DNA of 15,778 bases. Source: Nitrososphaerota archaeon (lineage in GTDB: Archaea; Thermoproteota; Nitrososphaeria; Nitrososphaerales; JAGGXQ01). Below are positions 1 through 7,119 of the stretch, one piece after another. The notes beneath the pieces were generated by a model. The model did no database searches. It was given only the letters and a program-made list of their open reading frames with translations, and had not been told where the DNA came from. Position numbers and translations under genes: made by a program. Positions within the stretch are counted from its first letter, which is position 1; each line of letters begins with the position of its first letter. Where the stretch lies: contig JAGGXQ010000139.1 of the NCBI GenBank assembly GCA_021162925.1, positions 1 to 15,778 on the forward strand, written 5' to 3'.

Positions 1-48
1 CCTTTCTAGCTGCTCTCTCAACCAAGGAGGTATTTCTTGCCCCGCCAT
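1..48 (-). CDS. pfdB: Prefoldin subunit beta, N-terminal fragment (cut by window edge)
   Basis: Only the first 16 codons are present, reading from ATG at 48 down to base 1: M-A-G-Q-E-I-P-P-W-L-R-E-Q-L-E-R. The 'I-P-P-x-L-x-x-Q-L' opening resembles the start of archaeal prefoldin beta, a coiled-coil chaperone subunit that hands unfolded proteins to the thermosome. Its place directly after the Pcc1-like gene, 19 bases after that stop, matches the known archaeal exosome/prefoldin gene cluster. A second ATG at 53 opens another frame without family resemblance. The call rests on a short stretch plus context, so confidence is moderate. Confidence 0.6.
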   Translation of the reverse strand, partial: MAGQEIPPWLREQLER

Positions 49-67
49 CCATGTGGATAGGGTTAGG

Positions 68-298
68 CTACTTATTTACCTTCTCCAGGGCCCTTAGTGC
101 GGCGTCCATCAGGGTCAGGTTGGAATTTAGGAATGCCCTCACCTTACTGATCGGGCCTCTGGCCTCGAGCACCAGGGCCCGATTCAACCTAATACCTCCC
201 TTAAGATCGGGGAGGAGGGCGTGGTAGAGGACCTCGATATGCTCCCCTTCGACCCTTATCCTCACGCCGGCCTTAAGGCCTGTACGCCCCTCCCGCAA
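68..298 (-). CDS. KEOPS complex Pcc1-like subunit
   Basis: A 76-residue protein with the compact Pcc1/CTAG-antigen-like pattern: a first strand (V-R-I-R-V-E-G), a helix (I-E-V-L-Y-H-A-L-L-P-D), two more strands around R-A-L-V-L-E-A-R-G, and a C-terminal helix with N-L-T-L-M-D-A-A-L-R-A-L. Pcc1 is the dimerisation subunit of KEOPS, the complex that makes N6-threonylcarbamoyl-adenosine at position 37 of ANN-decoding tRNAs. The call rests on fold pattern, size and position between eL43 and prefoldin beta. The start is uncertain. TTG at 298 overlaps eL43 by 26 bases. GTG at 265 would follow the eL43 stop by 7 bases, has an AAGG element 5 bases upstream and gives 65 residues. Confidence 0.75.
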   Translation of the reverse strand: MREGRTGLKAGVRIRVEGEHIEVLYHALLPDLKGGIRLNRALVLEARGPISKVRAFLNSNLTLMDAALRALEKVNK

Positions 299-476
299 CC
301 TTATACCCGCACTTCTTGCAGACCCAGATCCCCGATGCCTCCCTCTTCAGGCTTTCGGACCCGCACTTCGGGCAGGTCCTCTTCAGCTTCAGGAGCTTGT
401 AGATCCTGGTGTACCTCTTCCTAACGGTGGCCCCGAACTTCGCCCCGAGCCCCTTGAGCGCCTTACGCTTTCCCAA
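273..476 (-). CDS. rpl37ae: Large ribosomal subunit protein eL43 (L37Ae)
   Basis: A 67-residue basic protein. An Arg/Lys-rich N-terminal half contains K-F-G-A-T-V-R-K-R-Y. A zinc ribbon follows, formed by C-P-K-C (about residues 35-38) and C-K-K-C (about 53-56), the usual four-cysteine arrangement of the L37Ae family. It is a structural protein of the archaeal/eukaryotic 60S-type subunit. The start is TTG at 476, overlapping the end of rrp42 by 14 bases. A G-G-T-G-A-A-G-G stretch just upstream could serve as ribosome binding site. The neighbours are the canonical ones: exosome genes before, Pcc1 after. In many archaea rpoP sits between this gene and pcc1; here there is no room for it. Confidence 0.93.
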   Translation of the reverse strand: MGKRKALKGLGAKFGATVRKRYTRIYKLLKLKRTCPKCGSESLKREASGIWVCKKCGYKVAGGAYRP

Positions 477-1296
477 CCTTCACCGCCTCCTCGATCACCT
501 TGCGTATCTCCTTGCTCTTGTTTATAGCTATTTCTACCGCCTCCATGAGCTTCTCCGGCCTGAGGGAGCCCGAGCCGCCCTTCTGCCCCGCGCACAGCCT
601 CCCCTCCTCGTCGACCACAAGGGTGAGCCTCGCGTCCATCACGCCCTCTTCCTCGCCGTTCGGATCGACGACCAATTTGTCCTCTATGCTCGCCATGGTC
701 ACCGAGATCGGGACGTTGCTTATGGGTAAGGGCATCACCTCCCCCGTTTCCTTCACCTCCCCATCCTCGAACACGTACTTCGGTATCTTGGCGTTGAGCA
801 GGGCCGAAACGACGGCATAAGATGTGGCGTCGAATAGGTTCCCATCTGTGTTGAGCACGCTCACGTCCACGAAGATCGAATAGACCCACTTGCCCTCGAC
901 TATCACCAGCTTCGAGAGGTCGACCATGCCGGACGCCCTGACCCCCCTATCGGTGACCCTGGATAGCTCTATCGCGTTCTCATCGGGCGGGCCGGGCTCG
1001 GCGTAGGCCGAAGCGACGGGCAGGACTTCGGCGTTGACTATCAGGATGCCCTTGTCCGGGGTATCCGGGAACGGCTCCTCCACCTTTACCTTCACACCCG
1101 CCACCACCTTCGTGTTCCCCAGGGTGACCAGGGCCGAACCCTCGGCCTTCTCTATAGCCCCTATCTCCACCTCTAGCTTCCTGTAGTCTAGAGGCCCCCT
1201 TCCGTCGATCCTCTTCCCTTCCGCCAGGAGCTCGAGCATCCGCTTCCTTCTCAGCTTGTCGACTATCGCGGACCTCTTCACCATCGACATGCTCAT
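463..1296 (-). CDS. rrp42: Exosome complex subunit Rrp42
   Basis: A 277-residue RNase PH-fold protein. It is the non-catalytic partner that alternates with Rrp41 in the hexameric ring of the archaeal exosome, which degrades or A-tails RNA 3' ends in the cytoplasm. Recognisable parts are the opening [11 protein letters not shown] (about 28-38), [12 protein letters not shown] (about 57-68), the [13 protein letters not shown] region, and [15 protein letters not shown]. Length is normal for the family. The ATG at 1296 overlaps the rrp41 stop by 4 bases (ATGA), so translation is probably coupled and 1:1 stoichiometry favoured. Two further in-frame ATGs lie at 1290 and 1284. Confidence 0.95.
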   Translation of the reverse strand: MSMSMVKRSAIVDKLRRKRMLELLAEGKRIDGRGPLDYRKLEVEIGAIEKAEGSALVTLGNTKVVAGVKVKVEEPFPDTPDKGILIVNAEVLPVASAYAEPGPPDENAIELSRVTDRGVRASGMVDLSKLVIVEGKWVYSIFVDVSVLNTDGNLFDATSYAVVSALLNAKIPKYVFEDGEVKETGEVMPLPISNVPISVTMASIEDKLVVDPNGEEEGVMDARLTLVVDEEGRLCAGQKGGSGSLRPEKLMEAVEIAINKSKEIRKVIEEAVKVGKA

Positions 1297-2009
1297 TCTA
1301 CCTTCACCTCACCTTCGAAGTACTTCTCATAAAGGGCTTCCCTCTGGATCTTGTAGATCTTCTTCACCGACTTAAGGGCGAGCTCGTAGGCCTTCTCGAA
1401 CTCCTCTTTGGTCAAGATCCCCTCGAACTGGAATAGGGTCACGCGGTTAAGGTTGGGCATGATCGCCACGGGCATATCGGCTTCCCCTTCCTTGTCCTCG
1501 ACGTCGTTGAGGTCGAGCACTATCTTGCCGTCGACCTTCCCCACGGCGACCGCGGAGACTAGGTCCCTCATGTTTATCCCGGCATCCGCCAGGGCCACGG
1601 ATGCTGCCGTGATGCCCGCACACCTGGAACCTCCATCGCTCTGAAGTATCTCGACGAAGACGTCTATCGCCGTCCTAGGGTAGTCCTCTAGGATCAGGGA
1701 AGGCTCCAAGGCCTCCCTCAAGACCTTGGATATCTCTATCTCCCTCCTGCTCGGGGCTGGGTTCTTCCTCGTAGTGGTCGAGAAGGGCGACATGTGATAC
1801 CTGCACCTCAGGAGGCACCTGTCGGATAGGGCCATGTGCCTGGGATGGACCTCCTTCGGGCCGTAGACCGCGACCATTATCTTGTTCTTCCCGAACTCTA
1901 TGTAGCAGGAGCCGTCGGCGTTCTTGAGGACGCCGACCTCCATCTTTATCGGCCTGAGCTCGTTCCACTTCCTACCATCGGTCCTTATCCCCTTTTCATC
2001 TATCAGCAT
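1293..2009 (-). CDS. rrp41: Exosome complex catalytic subunit Rrp41
   Basis: A 238-residue RNase PH-family phosphorolytic exoribonuclease, the active subunit of the archaeal exosome. Visible features are I-R-T-D-G-R (residues 8-13), the substrate-binding arginine-rich loop around [13 protein letters not shown] (78-90), [14 protein letters not shown] (123-136), which contacts phosphate, and the acidic stretch [13 protein letters not shown] (166-178), which holds the catalytic aspartates. I chose ATG at 2009 because G-G-G-G-T-G ends 6 bases before it and M-L-I-D-E-K-G matches the usual start. GTG at 2018 would add three residues. The gene overlaps the end of rrp4 by 14 bases. Confidence 0.96.
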   Translation of the reverse strand: MLIDEKGIRTDGRKWNELRPIKMEVGVLKNADGSCYIEFGKNKIMVAVYGPKEVHPRHMALSDRCLLRCRYHMSPFSTTTRKNPAPSRREIEISKVLREALEPSLILEDYPRTAIDVFVEILQSDGGSRCAGITAASVALADAGINMRDLVSAVAVGKVDGKIVLDLNDVEDKEGEADMPVAIMPNLNRVTLFQFEGILTKEEFEKAYELALKSVKKIYKIQREALYEKYFEGEVKVE

Positions 2010-2691
2010 CCCTAACACCCCACGAATCTATCAGCTCCTTTACCATCCGGTTGAGTTCCGCCAAGTGGGCCTTACTCTCCACCAGCCTTATTATCTCTAT
2101 CGCTTTGGAGACGCCATCGGGTTCGCCGGATACGACGATCACGCCGTTCTGCCCTAGGATCACCTTGCACTTGGTGGCGCTCTCTATGAGCCTTATCATG
2201 GACCCCTTCTTCCCTATGAGCCTGGGGACCTTCATGGCGTTCACCTTGATGACCACGCCCCTCTCTATCGGCCCCAGGCCCGGCCCGGATATGCTGAGCA
2301 TGGGGTCCCTGGTCCTGTCGAACGACTGGATCTTCGCGAGCAAGAGGTCCCCTATCTTGAACTTGTTCGAGAGGTTGTACTTGGAAGGGGAGTAGCCCCT
2401 GCCGAACACGCTCTGGGCCGTGAGGTATCCGTAGAAGCAAGAATTTATGTCGAGCTGCCAGGCGAAGGCCGAGATGTCGATGACCTCTCCTACGACTACG
2501 TCCCCGACCCTAGGTATGTAAGTTCCGCTGAGCGGTATGACCCTGACGCTCCCGTTCCCTATCTCGGCGAGCCCGACCCTTAGCGAATAGATCCTGTTCC
2601 CGGTCTTGAACGTGTTGGTCGAGGCCCTCAGGTCCCCCTCAACGATCAGATCCCCTGGAACCACGTACTTTCTCTTCACCATTTGTATCAC
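1996..2691 (-). CDS. rrp4: Exosome complex RNA-binding cap protein Rrp4
   Basis: A 231-residue cap subunit that sits on the Rrp41/Rrp42 ring and feeds RNA into the pore. Three parts can be followed: an N-terminal strand region with [11 protein letters not shown], an S1 RNA-binding domain from about 60 to 135 (V-G-D-V-V-V-G-E-V through P-M-L-S-I-S-G), and a KH domain with [12 protein letters not shown] (about 158-169) carrying the classic I-G-x-x-G loop. The start is GTG at 2691, overlapping the SBDS stop as GTGA. ATG at 2682 is an equally good start three codons later. Neither has a clear ribosome binding site, which fits coupling to the upstream gene. Confidence 0.95.
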   Translation of the reverse strand: MIQMVKRKYVVPGDLIVEGDLRASTNTFKTGNRIYSLRVGLAEIGNGSVRVIPLSGTYIPRVGDVVVGEVIDISAFAWQLDINSCFYGYLTAQSVFGRGYSPSKYNLSNKFKIGDLLLAKIQSFDRTRDPMLSISGPGLGPIERGVVIKVNAMKVPRLIGKKGSMIRLIESATKCKVILGQNGVIVVSGEPDGVSKAIEIIRLVESKAHLAELNRMVKELIDSWGVRDADR

Positions 2692-3374
2692 TCAACCAAC
2701 TCTATCTGGGCCTCCCCCTTGGTTATGGATCCCAGCTTCTCCACCAGGTTACCCCTCACGGCTAGGGGTATATTAACTACGGCGGTCAGCCCCCCATCGG
2801 TCCCCCAATCTTCCCTAATTACGTCCCCGAACTCCTTTATCACGCCGTAAGAGCGGCCCGCATACCTCGCCGGGACCCTCACCAAGAGCTTGACCCTCCC
2901 CGACTTCAGGGGTAGGATCCTCCTCAACTGCTCCACCACGCCCTTCATCTGCTCCTCGGCATCCTTAAACGGATCTATCGAAACCTTCGCCTCCTCCAGG
3001 GCCCTCTCTATCCTCAGGGGTGGATGGGGGAGGTTCGTCTTCGGATCGACGAAGTTCTTTGATATCAGGTTCACGATCCTCTTCCTCTTCTCCTCCAGGA
3101 GCCTCCTCCTCTGCTCCGAAGTTATCTGAAGCTCCCCCTTTTTCAAGATGGTCTCCGCTATCTTCCTAAAATCGGTGGTGTAGAACCTCTTGAGCAACTT
3201 CTCGTTGGCGGCCCTTAGCCCTTTAGACGAGTCCGTGTAGACCTCGAAGGAGGCCAGAACCCTATCCAAATCGACCTTCTTCCCCATTTTGTACGCTAGG
3301 GCCTCGTCAGGATGGACCAATATCTCGAACTTGTCCCCTCCGAGGCTCAGCCTAGCAACGGTCAGCTTTTTCAT
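2688..3374 (-). CDS. sdo1: SBDS-family ribosome maturation protein
   Basis: A 228-residue archaeal homologue of the Shwachman-Bodian-Diamond protein (yeast Sdo1), which helps release the eIF6 anti-association factor from the large subunit. Three domains can be outlined: an N-terminal FYSH domain (1-90; I-L-V-H-P-D-E-A and [13 protein letters not shown]), a helical middle domain (95-160; [14 protein letters not shown], then [11 protein letters not shown]), and a C-terminal ferredoxin-like domain. It is first in the exosome operon. The ATG at 3374 lies about 30 bases after a TTTTTTAAA box, so the mRNA should have almost no leader. In many archaea psmA precedes this gene; here it does not. Confidence 0.95.
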   Translation of the reverse strand: MKKLTVARLSLGGDKFEILVHPDEALAYKMGKKVDLDRVLASFEVYTDSSKGLRAANEKLLKRFYTTDFRKIAETILKKGELQITSEQRRRLLEEKRKRIVNLISKNFVDPKTNLPHPPLRIERALEEAKVSIDPFKDAEEQMKGVVEQLRRILPLKSGRVKLLVRVPARYAGRSYGVIKEFGDVIREDWGTDGGLTAVVNIPLAVRGNLVEKLGSITKGEAQIELVE

Positions 3375-3400
3375 ACCTGTCCAAGAAGTATGAAAATTGG

Positions 3401-3409
3401 TTTAAAAAA
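3401..3409 (-). promoter_or_regulatory. TATA box of the SBDS-exosome operon
   Basis: Read on the minus strand the box is TTTTTTAAA, preceded by a purine-rich G-G-A-A-A-A-G that could act as a BRE. A start site about 25 bases downstream falls near 3378, a few bases before the SBDS ATG at 3374. It shares the 79-base gap with the divergent DHH-gene promoter. Confidence 0.6.
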
Positions 3410-3425
3410 TCTTTTCCGTAACCGT

Positions 3426-3433
3426 CTTAAATG
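3426..3433 (+). promoter_or_regulatory. TATA box of the DHH phosphoesterase gene
   Basis: CTTAAATG lies with its centre 25 bases before the ATG at 3454. That is the archaeal TATA-to-start-site distance, so the transcript probably begins at or next to the start codon (leaderless). No ribosome binding site is visible before that ATG, which agrees. Confidence 0.6.
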
Positions 3434-3453
3434 CTCCCTCCCGCTTTACTTGG

Positions 3454-4407
3454 ATGAAGCTCTGCATATCGCACAAGAAGGACATAGACGGGATAACCGC
3501 AGCCGCCTTGGTCAAGGCGGTTACCGGCTCCGAACTTAAGCTGGTGGACTACAACGAGCTCCTCGAAGCCCTAGAGGGCGCGGAGGGCTACGAGGAGGTT
3601 TACATATGCGACCTGGGCATGATAGGGTCGAAGACCGAGGAGGAGCTATCGGCCTTCAGGCGCATCGCCTCCTCCTCCAAGCTCGTTTACATAGATCACC
3701 ACAGGATCGCCCCGAAGGTCAAGGCCAAGATCAGGAGGATGGGGGTGGTCTGCGTCCACTCCGAGAAGGACTGCGCGTCGGTCTTGGTCTACGATCACTT
3801 CAAGGAATCGCTGCCAGAAGAAGCATCGCTCCTCGCCGCCTGCGCCGCCGTGACCGATTACTTGGACGATGGCCCGATAGCCAAGAAGCTCATCTCTAGG
3901 TATGAGAGGATGTTCGTCTACCTCAACGCCGGGATGCTCGCCTACGCTTTATCCAGGAGGGCGAAGGATCGAGACTTCCCCTACAAGCTTGCGGAATGGC
4001 TGTCGAAGTTCCAGCCCCCCTACAAGATCCCCGGCCTGATGGAGCTCGCCAAGGACAGGATGGATCAGATATGGGGCCTCATGAAGGAGCTGAAGGAGAA
4101 GGCCGAGAGGATCGGGAACCTGGGCTTCGTGAAGTCGAACTTCGGGGACTGCGGCCTGGTGGCGAACCTGCTGACCGGGGTCTTGGGCGTTCCGGTAGGA
4201 ATGGCATTCACGAGTAGCGGGGACATGTACAAAATATCGCTGAGGGGCTCGGAAGGGTGCAGGTGGGATCTAGGCAGGCTCGCCGACGAAATAAGTGGGG
4301 AGCTGGGAGGGATGGGAGGGGGGCACAGGAAGGCGAGCGGGGCGGTGATACCGAAGTCCAAGCTGGACGAGTTCGTAAGGTCGCTCGCCGAAAGGTTGAA
4401 ATCTTAA
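3454..4407 (+). CDS. DHH/DHHA1-family phosphoesterase (RecJ/NrnA-like)
   Basis: A 317-residue cytoplasmic metal-dependent phosphoesterase. All DHH motifs are present: S-H-K-K-D-I-D-G (6-13; D10, D12), C-D-L-G-M (D53), the name-giving D-H-H (81-83), and T-D-Y-L-D-D (D135). The C-terminal DHHA1 domain ends with the glycine-rich G-G-M-G-G-G-H-R-K-A-S-G, which binds the substrate phosphate or nucleic-acid end. Archaeal members include RecJ/GAN-type nucleases and nano-RNA or cyclic-dinucleotide phosphodiesterases. The sequence alone does not choose between these. It stands alone behind its own TATA box, divergent from the exosome operon, so a role in nucleic-acid turnover is plausible but only inferred. 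Confidence 0.9.
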   Translation: MKLCISHKKDIDGITAAALVKAVTGSELKLVDYNELLEALEGAEGYEEVYICDLGMIGSKTEEELSAFRRIASSSKLVYIDHHRIAPKVKAKIRRMGVVCVHSEKDCASVLVYDHFKESLPEEASLLAACAAVTDYLDDGPIAKKLISRYERMFVYLNAGMLAYALSRRAKDRDFPYKLAEWLSKFQPPYKIPGLMELAKDRMDQIWGLMKELKEKAERIGNLGFVKSNFGDCGLVANLLTGVLGVPVGMAFTSSGDMYKISLRGSEGCRWDLGRLADEISGELGGMGGGHRKASGAVIPKSKLDEFVRSLAERLKS

Positions 4408-4410
4408 ATA
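4403..4410 (+). promoter_or_regulatory. TATA box overlapping the DHH gene stop codon
   Basis: CTTAAATA contains the TAA stop (4405-4407) of the preceding gene. Its centre is 32 bases before ATG 4438, so the predicted transcript starts around 4432 with only a few leader bases. Confidence 0.5.
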
Positions 4411-4434
4411 CGGATCCGGAAAAACGGTTCGAAG

Positions 4435-4836
4435 TTGATGAGGATAGCGGTATCGGTCATCGCGGCGGTGCTTTACGGCTTTCTGGAGTGGAGGTACGTA
4501 AACAACGAGGAGAAGAACCCTGCGGAGACCAACGCCCTCAACGAGAGGAGCGTCATAAACTACCTTAGGCCCTACCACTTCTTCATGGCCCTGCTCTTCG
4601 CCCTGATCAGCTACTCCCCGGACTGGTTCGAGTGGGTCGTGGGCTTCCTTCTGATGATCTTGGTCGAGGACATAGCCTACTTCTTGATGAGGGGGAGGTG
4701 GATAAGGGAGGGCGAATGGACCACGAAGCTCATGGGGAGCTTGAAGCTTGGGATAGTGATACCGAACTGGTACTTCTTCATCGCTTCCCTGATCCTGCTC
4801 GCCTGCTTTATCAGGTTCGTAATTCTCAAAGGTTAA
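4435..4836 (+). CDS. Hypothetical membrane protein, four predicted helices
   Basis: A 133-residue protein I do not recognise. Hydrophobic stretches suggest four membrane helices: about 3-20, 48-62, 66-86 (interrupted by an acidic V-E-D) and 109-130. The first loop is highly polar (N-N-E-E-K-N-P-A-E-T-N). The third helix and following loop contain V-E-D-I-A-Y-F-L-M-R-G-R-W, and acidic residues inside a hydrophobic segment could be functional. TTG at 4435 and ATG at 4438 are adjacent starts; ATG is more likely. It lies between the DHH gene and hisG, and both flanking genes seem to have separate TATA boxes, so nothing ties it to either. Codon use matches the neighbours. Confidence 0.75.
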   Translation: MMRIAVSVIAAVLYGFLEWRYVNNEEKNPAETNALNERSVINYLRPYHFFMALLFALISYSPDWFEWVVGFLLMILVEDIAYFLMRGRWIREGEWTTKLMGSLKLGIVIPNWYFFIASLILLACFIRFVILKG

Positions 4837-4839
4837 ATA
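4832..4839 (+). promoter_or_regulatory. TATA box of the histidine operon
   Basis: GTTAAATA again embeds the stop codon (TAA, 4834-4836) of the gene before it. A start site about 26 bases downstream falls near 4862. That lies after the first in-frame ATG of hisG (4848) but before its GTG (4866) and TTG (4875) codons, which bears on the hisG start. No other promoter-like site is evident before 11102, so all eight genes probably depend on this one. Confidence 0.55.
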
Positions 4840-4874
4840 GCCCATTCATGAAACCGTCCTGTTCGGTGGTTGGG

Positions 4875-5864
4875 TTGATAAGGTTCGCGGTCCCTAAGGG
4901 TTCCCTAGAGGCCGAGACCAGGGCCATCCTGGAGAGGGCTTGGTACGGCATCGTATGGCCCGAGAGATCCTACAGGCCGAAGGTGAGGGACCCGGAGATA
5001 GAGCTGAAGGTCCTCAGGCCCCAGGAGATACCCGTGTACGTCGCCGAAGGGTACTACGACATAGGGATAACCGGGCTCGACTGGGTCGTCGAGAGCGATG
5101 CGGACGTGGTCGAGCTACTCGACCTGGAGTACGGTGGCGTGAAGCTGGTCCTGGCGGCGCCTCCGATGTTCAAGGGCATGTCCCTATCCGATCTGCTCGT
5201 CAAATTCAAGGAGGAGGGGAGGTGCTTCAGGGTATCGACGGAGTACCCGAAGATAACCAGGAGCTACCTTATGAAGAACGAGTCTTACAAGCGGCTCTAC
5301 GGGGACGAAGAGCCACTCATAATAACCCCTTGGTGGAAGGTCGGAGAGAACGAGATGGTCAGGATATTCCTGAGCTTCGGGGCCACGGAGGCGAAGCCCC
5401 CCGAAGAGGTCGATGCGATAGTCGATGCGACCAGGACCGGGACCACCCTGAGGCGGAACAACCTCGAACAGCTGGAGGTGGTCATGGAGTCGACGGCCAG
5501 GCTGATAGCGAACCGTGATTCCCTCGACGACGAGGCCAAGAGGGAGAAGATATACGACGTCGTGAGCCTGCTCAAGGGGGTGGTTGACAGCGACAAGAAG
5601 CTGCACATCTTCCTCAACGTCAGGGAGGAGAACTTGGGCAAGCTCGTATCCTCCCTCCCGGCCCTGAAGAGCCCGACCGTGAGCAAGCTCTCAACCGAAG
5701 GCTGGTACTCGGTCAACACCGTGATAGGGAAGGACGACTTCTTCAAGATCCTCCCCTTGCTCAGGAAGTTCGCCCAAGGCCTGGTCGTCCACAAGCCCGA
5801 TCAGATACTCCCCCTAGAGGAGATAAAGGATGAATCTGAGGAGGGTAAGGGTAAAGGAGCCTGA
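4875..5864 (+). CDS. hisG: ATP phosphoribosyltransferase, long form
   Basis: Catalyses the first step of histidine synthesis, joining ATP and PRPP. The protein opens with I-R-F-A-V-P-K-G-S-L, contains Y-D-I-G-I-T-G-L-D-W-V in the first lobe, and has the PRPP-binding stretch D-A-I-V-D-A-T-R-T-G-T-T-L-R. The last 75 or so residues (L-H-I-F-L-N-V through V-V-H-K-P-D-Q-I) form the ACT-like HisG_C domain. It is therefore the long, self-sufficient form that needs no HisZ and is usually inhibited by histidine. I prefer TTG at 4875 (329 residues): the TATA box predicts a start site near 4862, and G-G-T-G-G lies just upstream. ATG at 4848 would add nine residues that do not look conserved. The 3' end overlaps hisD by 35 bases. 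Confidence 0.94.
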   Translation: MIRFAVPKGSLEAETRAILERAWYGIVWPERSYRPKVRDPEIELKVLRPQEIPVYVAEGYYDIGITGLDWVVESDADVVELLDLEYGGVKLVLAAPPMFKGMSLSDLLVKFKEEGRCFRVSTEYPKITRSYLMKNESYKRLYGDEEPLIITPWWKVGENEMVRIFLSFGATEAKPPEEVDAIVDATRTGTTLRRNNLEQLEVVMESTARLIANRDSLDDEAKREKIYDVVSLLKGVVDSDKKLHIFLNVREENLGKLVSSLPALKSPTVSKLSTEGWYSVNTVIGKDDFFKILPLLRKFAQGLVVHKPDQILPLEEIKDESEEGKGKGA

Positions 5865-7119
5865 GGTCGAAGCCAAGCGCTTAAGGGCCGGAAAGCCGTC
5901 TTTCCCGAAGGAGCTCTTGGAGAGGGTCAAGGCGATAGTGGAAGGCGTCAGGGAGGGCGGGGATAAGGCCCTGCTCGAATTCGTCGAGAGGTTCGACGGC
6001 TCAAGGGTGGAGAGGCTCAGGGTGGAGGAGGAGAGGATACGCAAGGCCTACGACGAAGTCCCCGGAGCCTACGTAGATGCGATCTCGGAGATGAAATCGA
6101 GGCTCGAAGTTGCGGAGAGGGCCCTGCTCGAAGGGCTTCGGATGACCCTGAGGCTCGACGGCGTAGAGCTCAGGTTCAGGCCGACGCCTCTCGAGAGCGT
6201 CGGGATATACGTCCCGGGTGGCAGGGCATATTACCCGAGCTCCTTGGTCATGGCGGCGGTCCCCGCCAAGGTCGCCGGGGTTGAAAGGGTGGCGGTAGCT
6301 TCTCCTCCCACCTTTGAAGGAGACGTCCACCCAAGCGTATTGGTTGCAGCCGATCTCTGTGGCATCGACGAGGTGTATCGGATGGGCGGGGCTCATGCGA
6401 TAGCCGCATTCGCGTTCGGGACCGAGAGCGTCCGCCCAGTGGATAAGATAGTGGGCCCGGCCGGCGCGTTCCCCACCGTGGCGAAGCTGCTTGTAAGAAA
6501 CAAGGTCTCGATAGACATGCCCGCCGGCCCGACCGAGCTCCTCATCTTGGCCGACGAAGGTGCCGATGCGAGGCTCGTCGCCCTCGACCTGATCTCTCAG
6601 GCGGAGCACGGACCCGATTCGGTATGCGGCTTGGTCACCACGAGCGAGGCCCTGGCGGACGAGGTCGATGAATGGCTATCGAGGCTCCTAGAAAAGGTGG
6701 ATAGGAGGGAGTTCGTAGAGGGGAGCCTTGAGGGTCATGGATTCGTAGCCCTGGCGGACGGCATGAGAGAAGCTGTGGAGTTCGTGAATTGCTTTGCGCC
6801 CGAGCACCTAGAAATAATCTCGGACGAAGGGGAGAGGCTTGCGGAACGGGTGAGATCGGCGGGCGTAATCCTGATCGGGACCCCGACTGCCATGAGCGAC
6901 TACATGCTGGGGACGAACCACATCCTCCCAACCTATGGGTACGCGAGCCATCGCTCTGGGCTCTCGGCCCTCGACTTCTTGAAGCTGGTAAGGGTTGCGA
7001 AGTGTAGCAGGGCTGGTATGGAGGCTTCGTTAAAGCACCTGAAGTGCCTCAGCGAGGTCGAGGGGCTTCCGAACCACTACCTGGCCGTGAGGGGGTGGGT
7101 TTGGGGTACAGGAGGCTGA
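5830..7119 (+). CDS. hisD: Histidinol dehydrogenase
   Basis: A 429-residue NAD-dependent enzyme for the last two oxidations, histidinol to histidine. Every residue known from the E. coli enzyme has a counterpart: zinc ligands Q257 and H260 in S-Q-A-E-H-G, D357 in M-S-D-Y-M-L-G, and H416 in L-P-N-H-Y-L; catalytic E325-H326 in F-A-P-E-H-L-E. The N-H-I-L-P-T motif (363-368) is intact. The loop usually written G-P-G-N is here G-P-A-G-A-F (209-214), a mild departure. The ATG at 5830 has G-A-G-G-A-G about 8 bases upstream, inside the hisG coding sequence, so the 35-base overlap is credible. Confidence 0.97.
   Translation: MNLRRVRVKEPEVEAKRLRAGKPSFPKELLERVKAIVEGVREGGDKALLEFVERFDGSRVERLRVEEERIRKAYDEVPGAYVDAISEMKSRLEVAERALLEGLRMTLRLDGVELRFRPTPLESVGIYVPGGRAYYPSSLVMAAVPAKVAGVERVAVASPPTFEGDVHPSVLVAADLCGIDEVYRMGGAHAIAAFAFGTESVRPVDKIVGPAGAFPTVAKLLVRNKVSIDMPAGPTELLILADEGADARLVALDLISQAEHGPDSVCGLVTTSEALADEVDEWLSRLLEKVDRREFVEGSLEGHGFVALADGMREAVEFVNCFAPEHLEIISDEGERLAERVRSAGVILIGTPTAMSDYMLGTNHILPTYGYASHRSGLSALDFLKLVRVAKCSRAGMEASLKHLKCLSEVEGLPNHYLAVRGWVWGTGG

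Noticed and set aside
389..889. Long antisense and alternate-frame ORFs here and elsewhere, e.g. 5297-5794, 6001-6609, 13287-13865, 14836-15372
   Set aside because: They lie wholly within strongly supported genes, show biased low-complexity composition, and are the expected by-product of GC-rich codon use.
4632..4847. Extension of the hisG frame 72 codons upstream into the membrane protein gene
   Set aside because: The extra residues are charged and low in structure, overlap a good membrane protein in another frame, and precede the TATA box.
7044..7100. Longer HAD protein start inside hisD
   Set aside because: The added residues are Gly/Arg-rich shadow of hisD with no HAD resemblance; closer GTG/TTG starts have ribosome binding sites.
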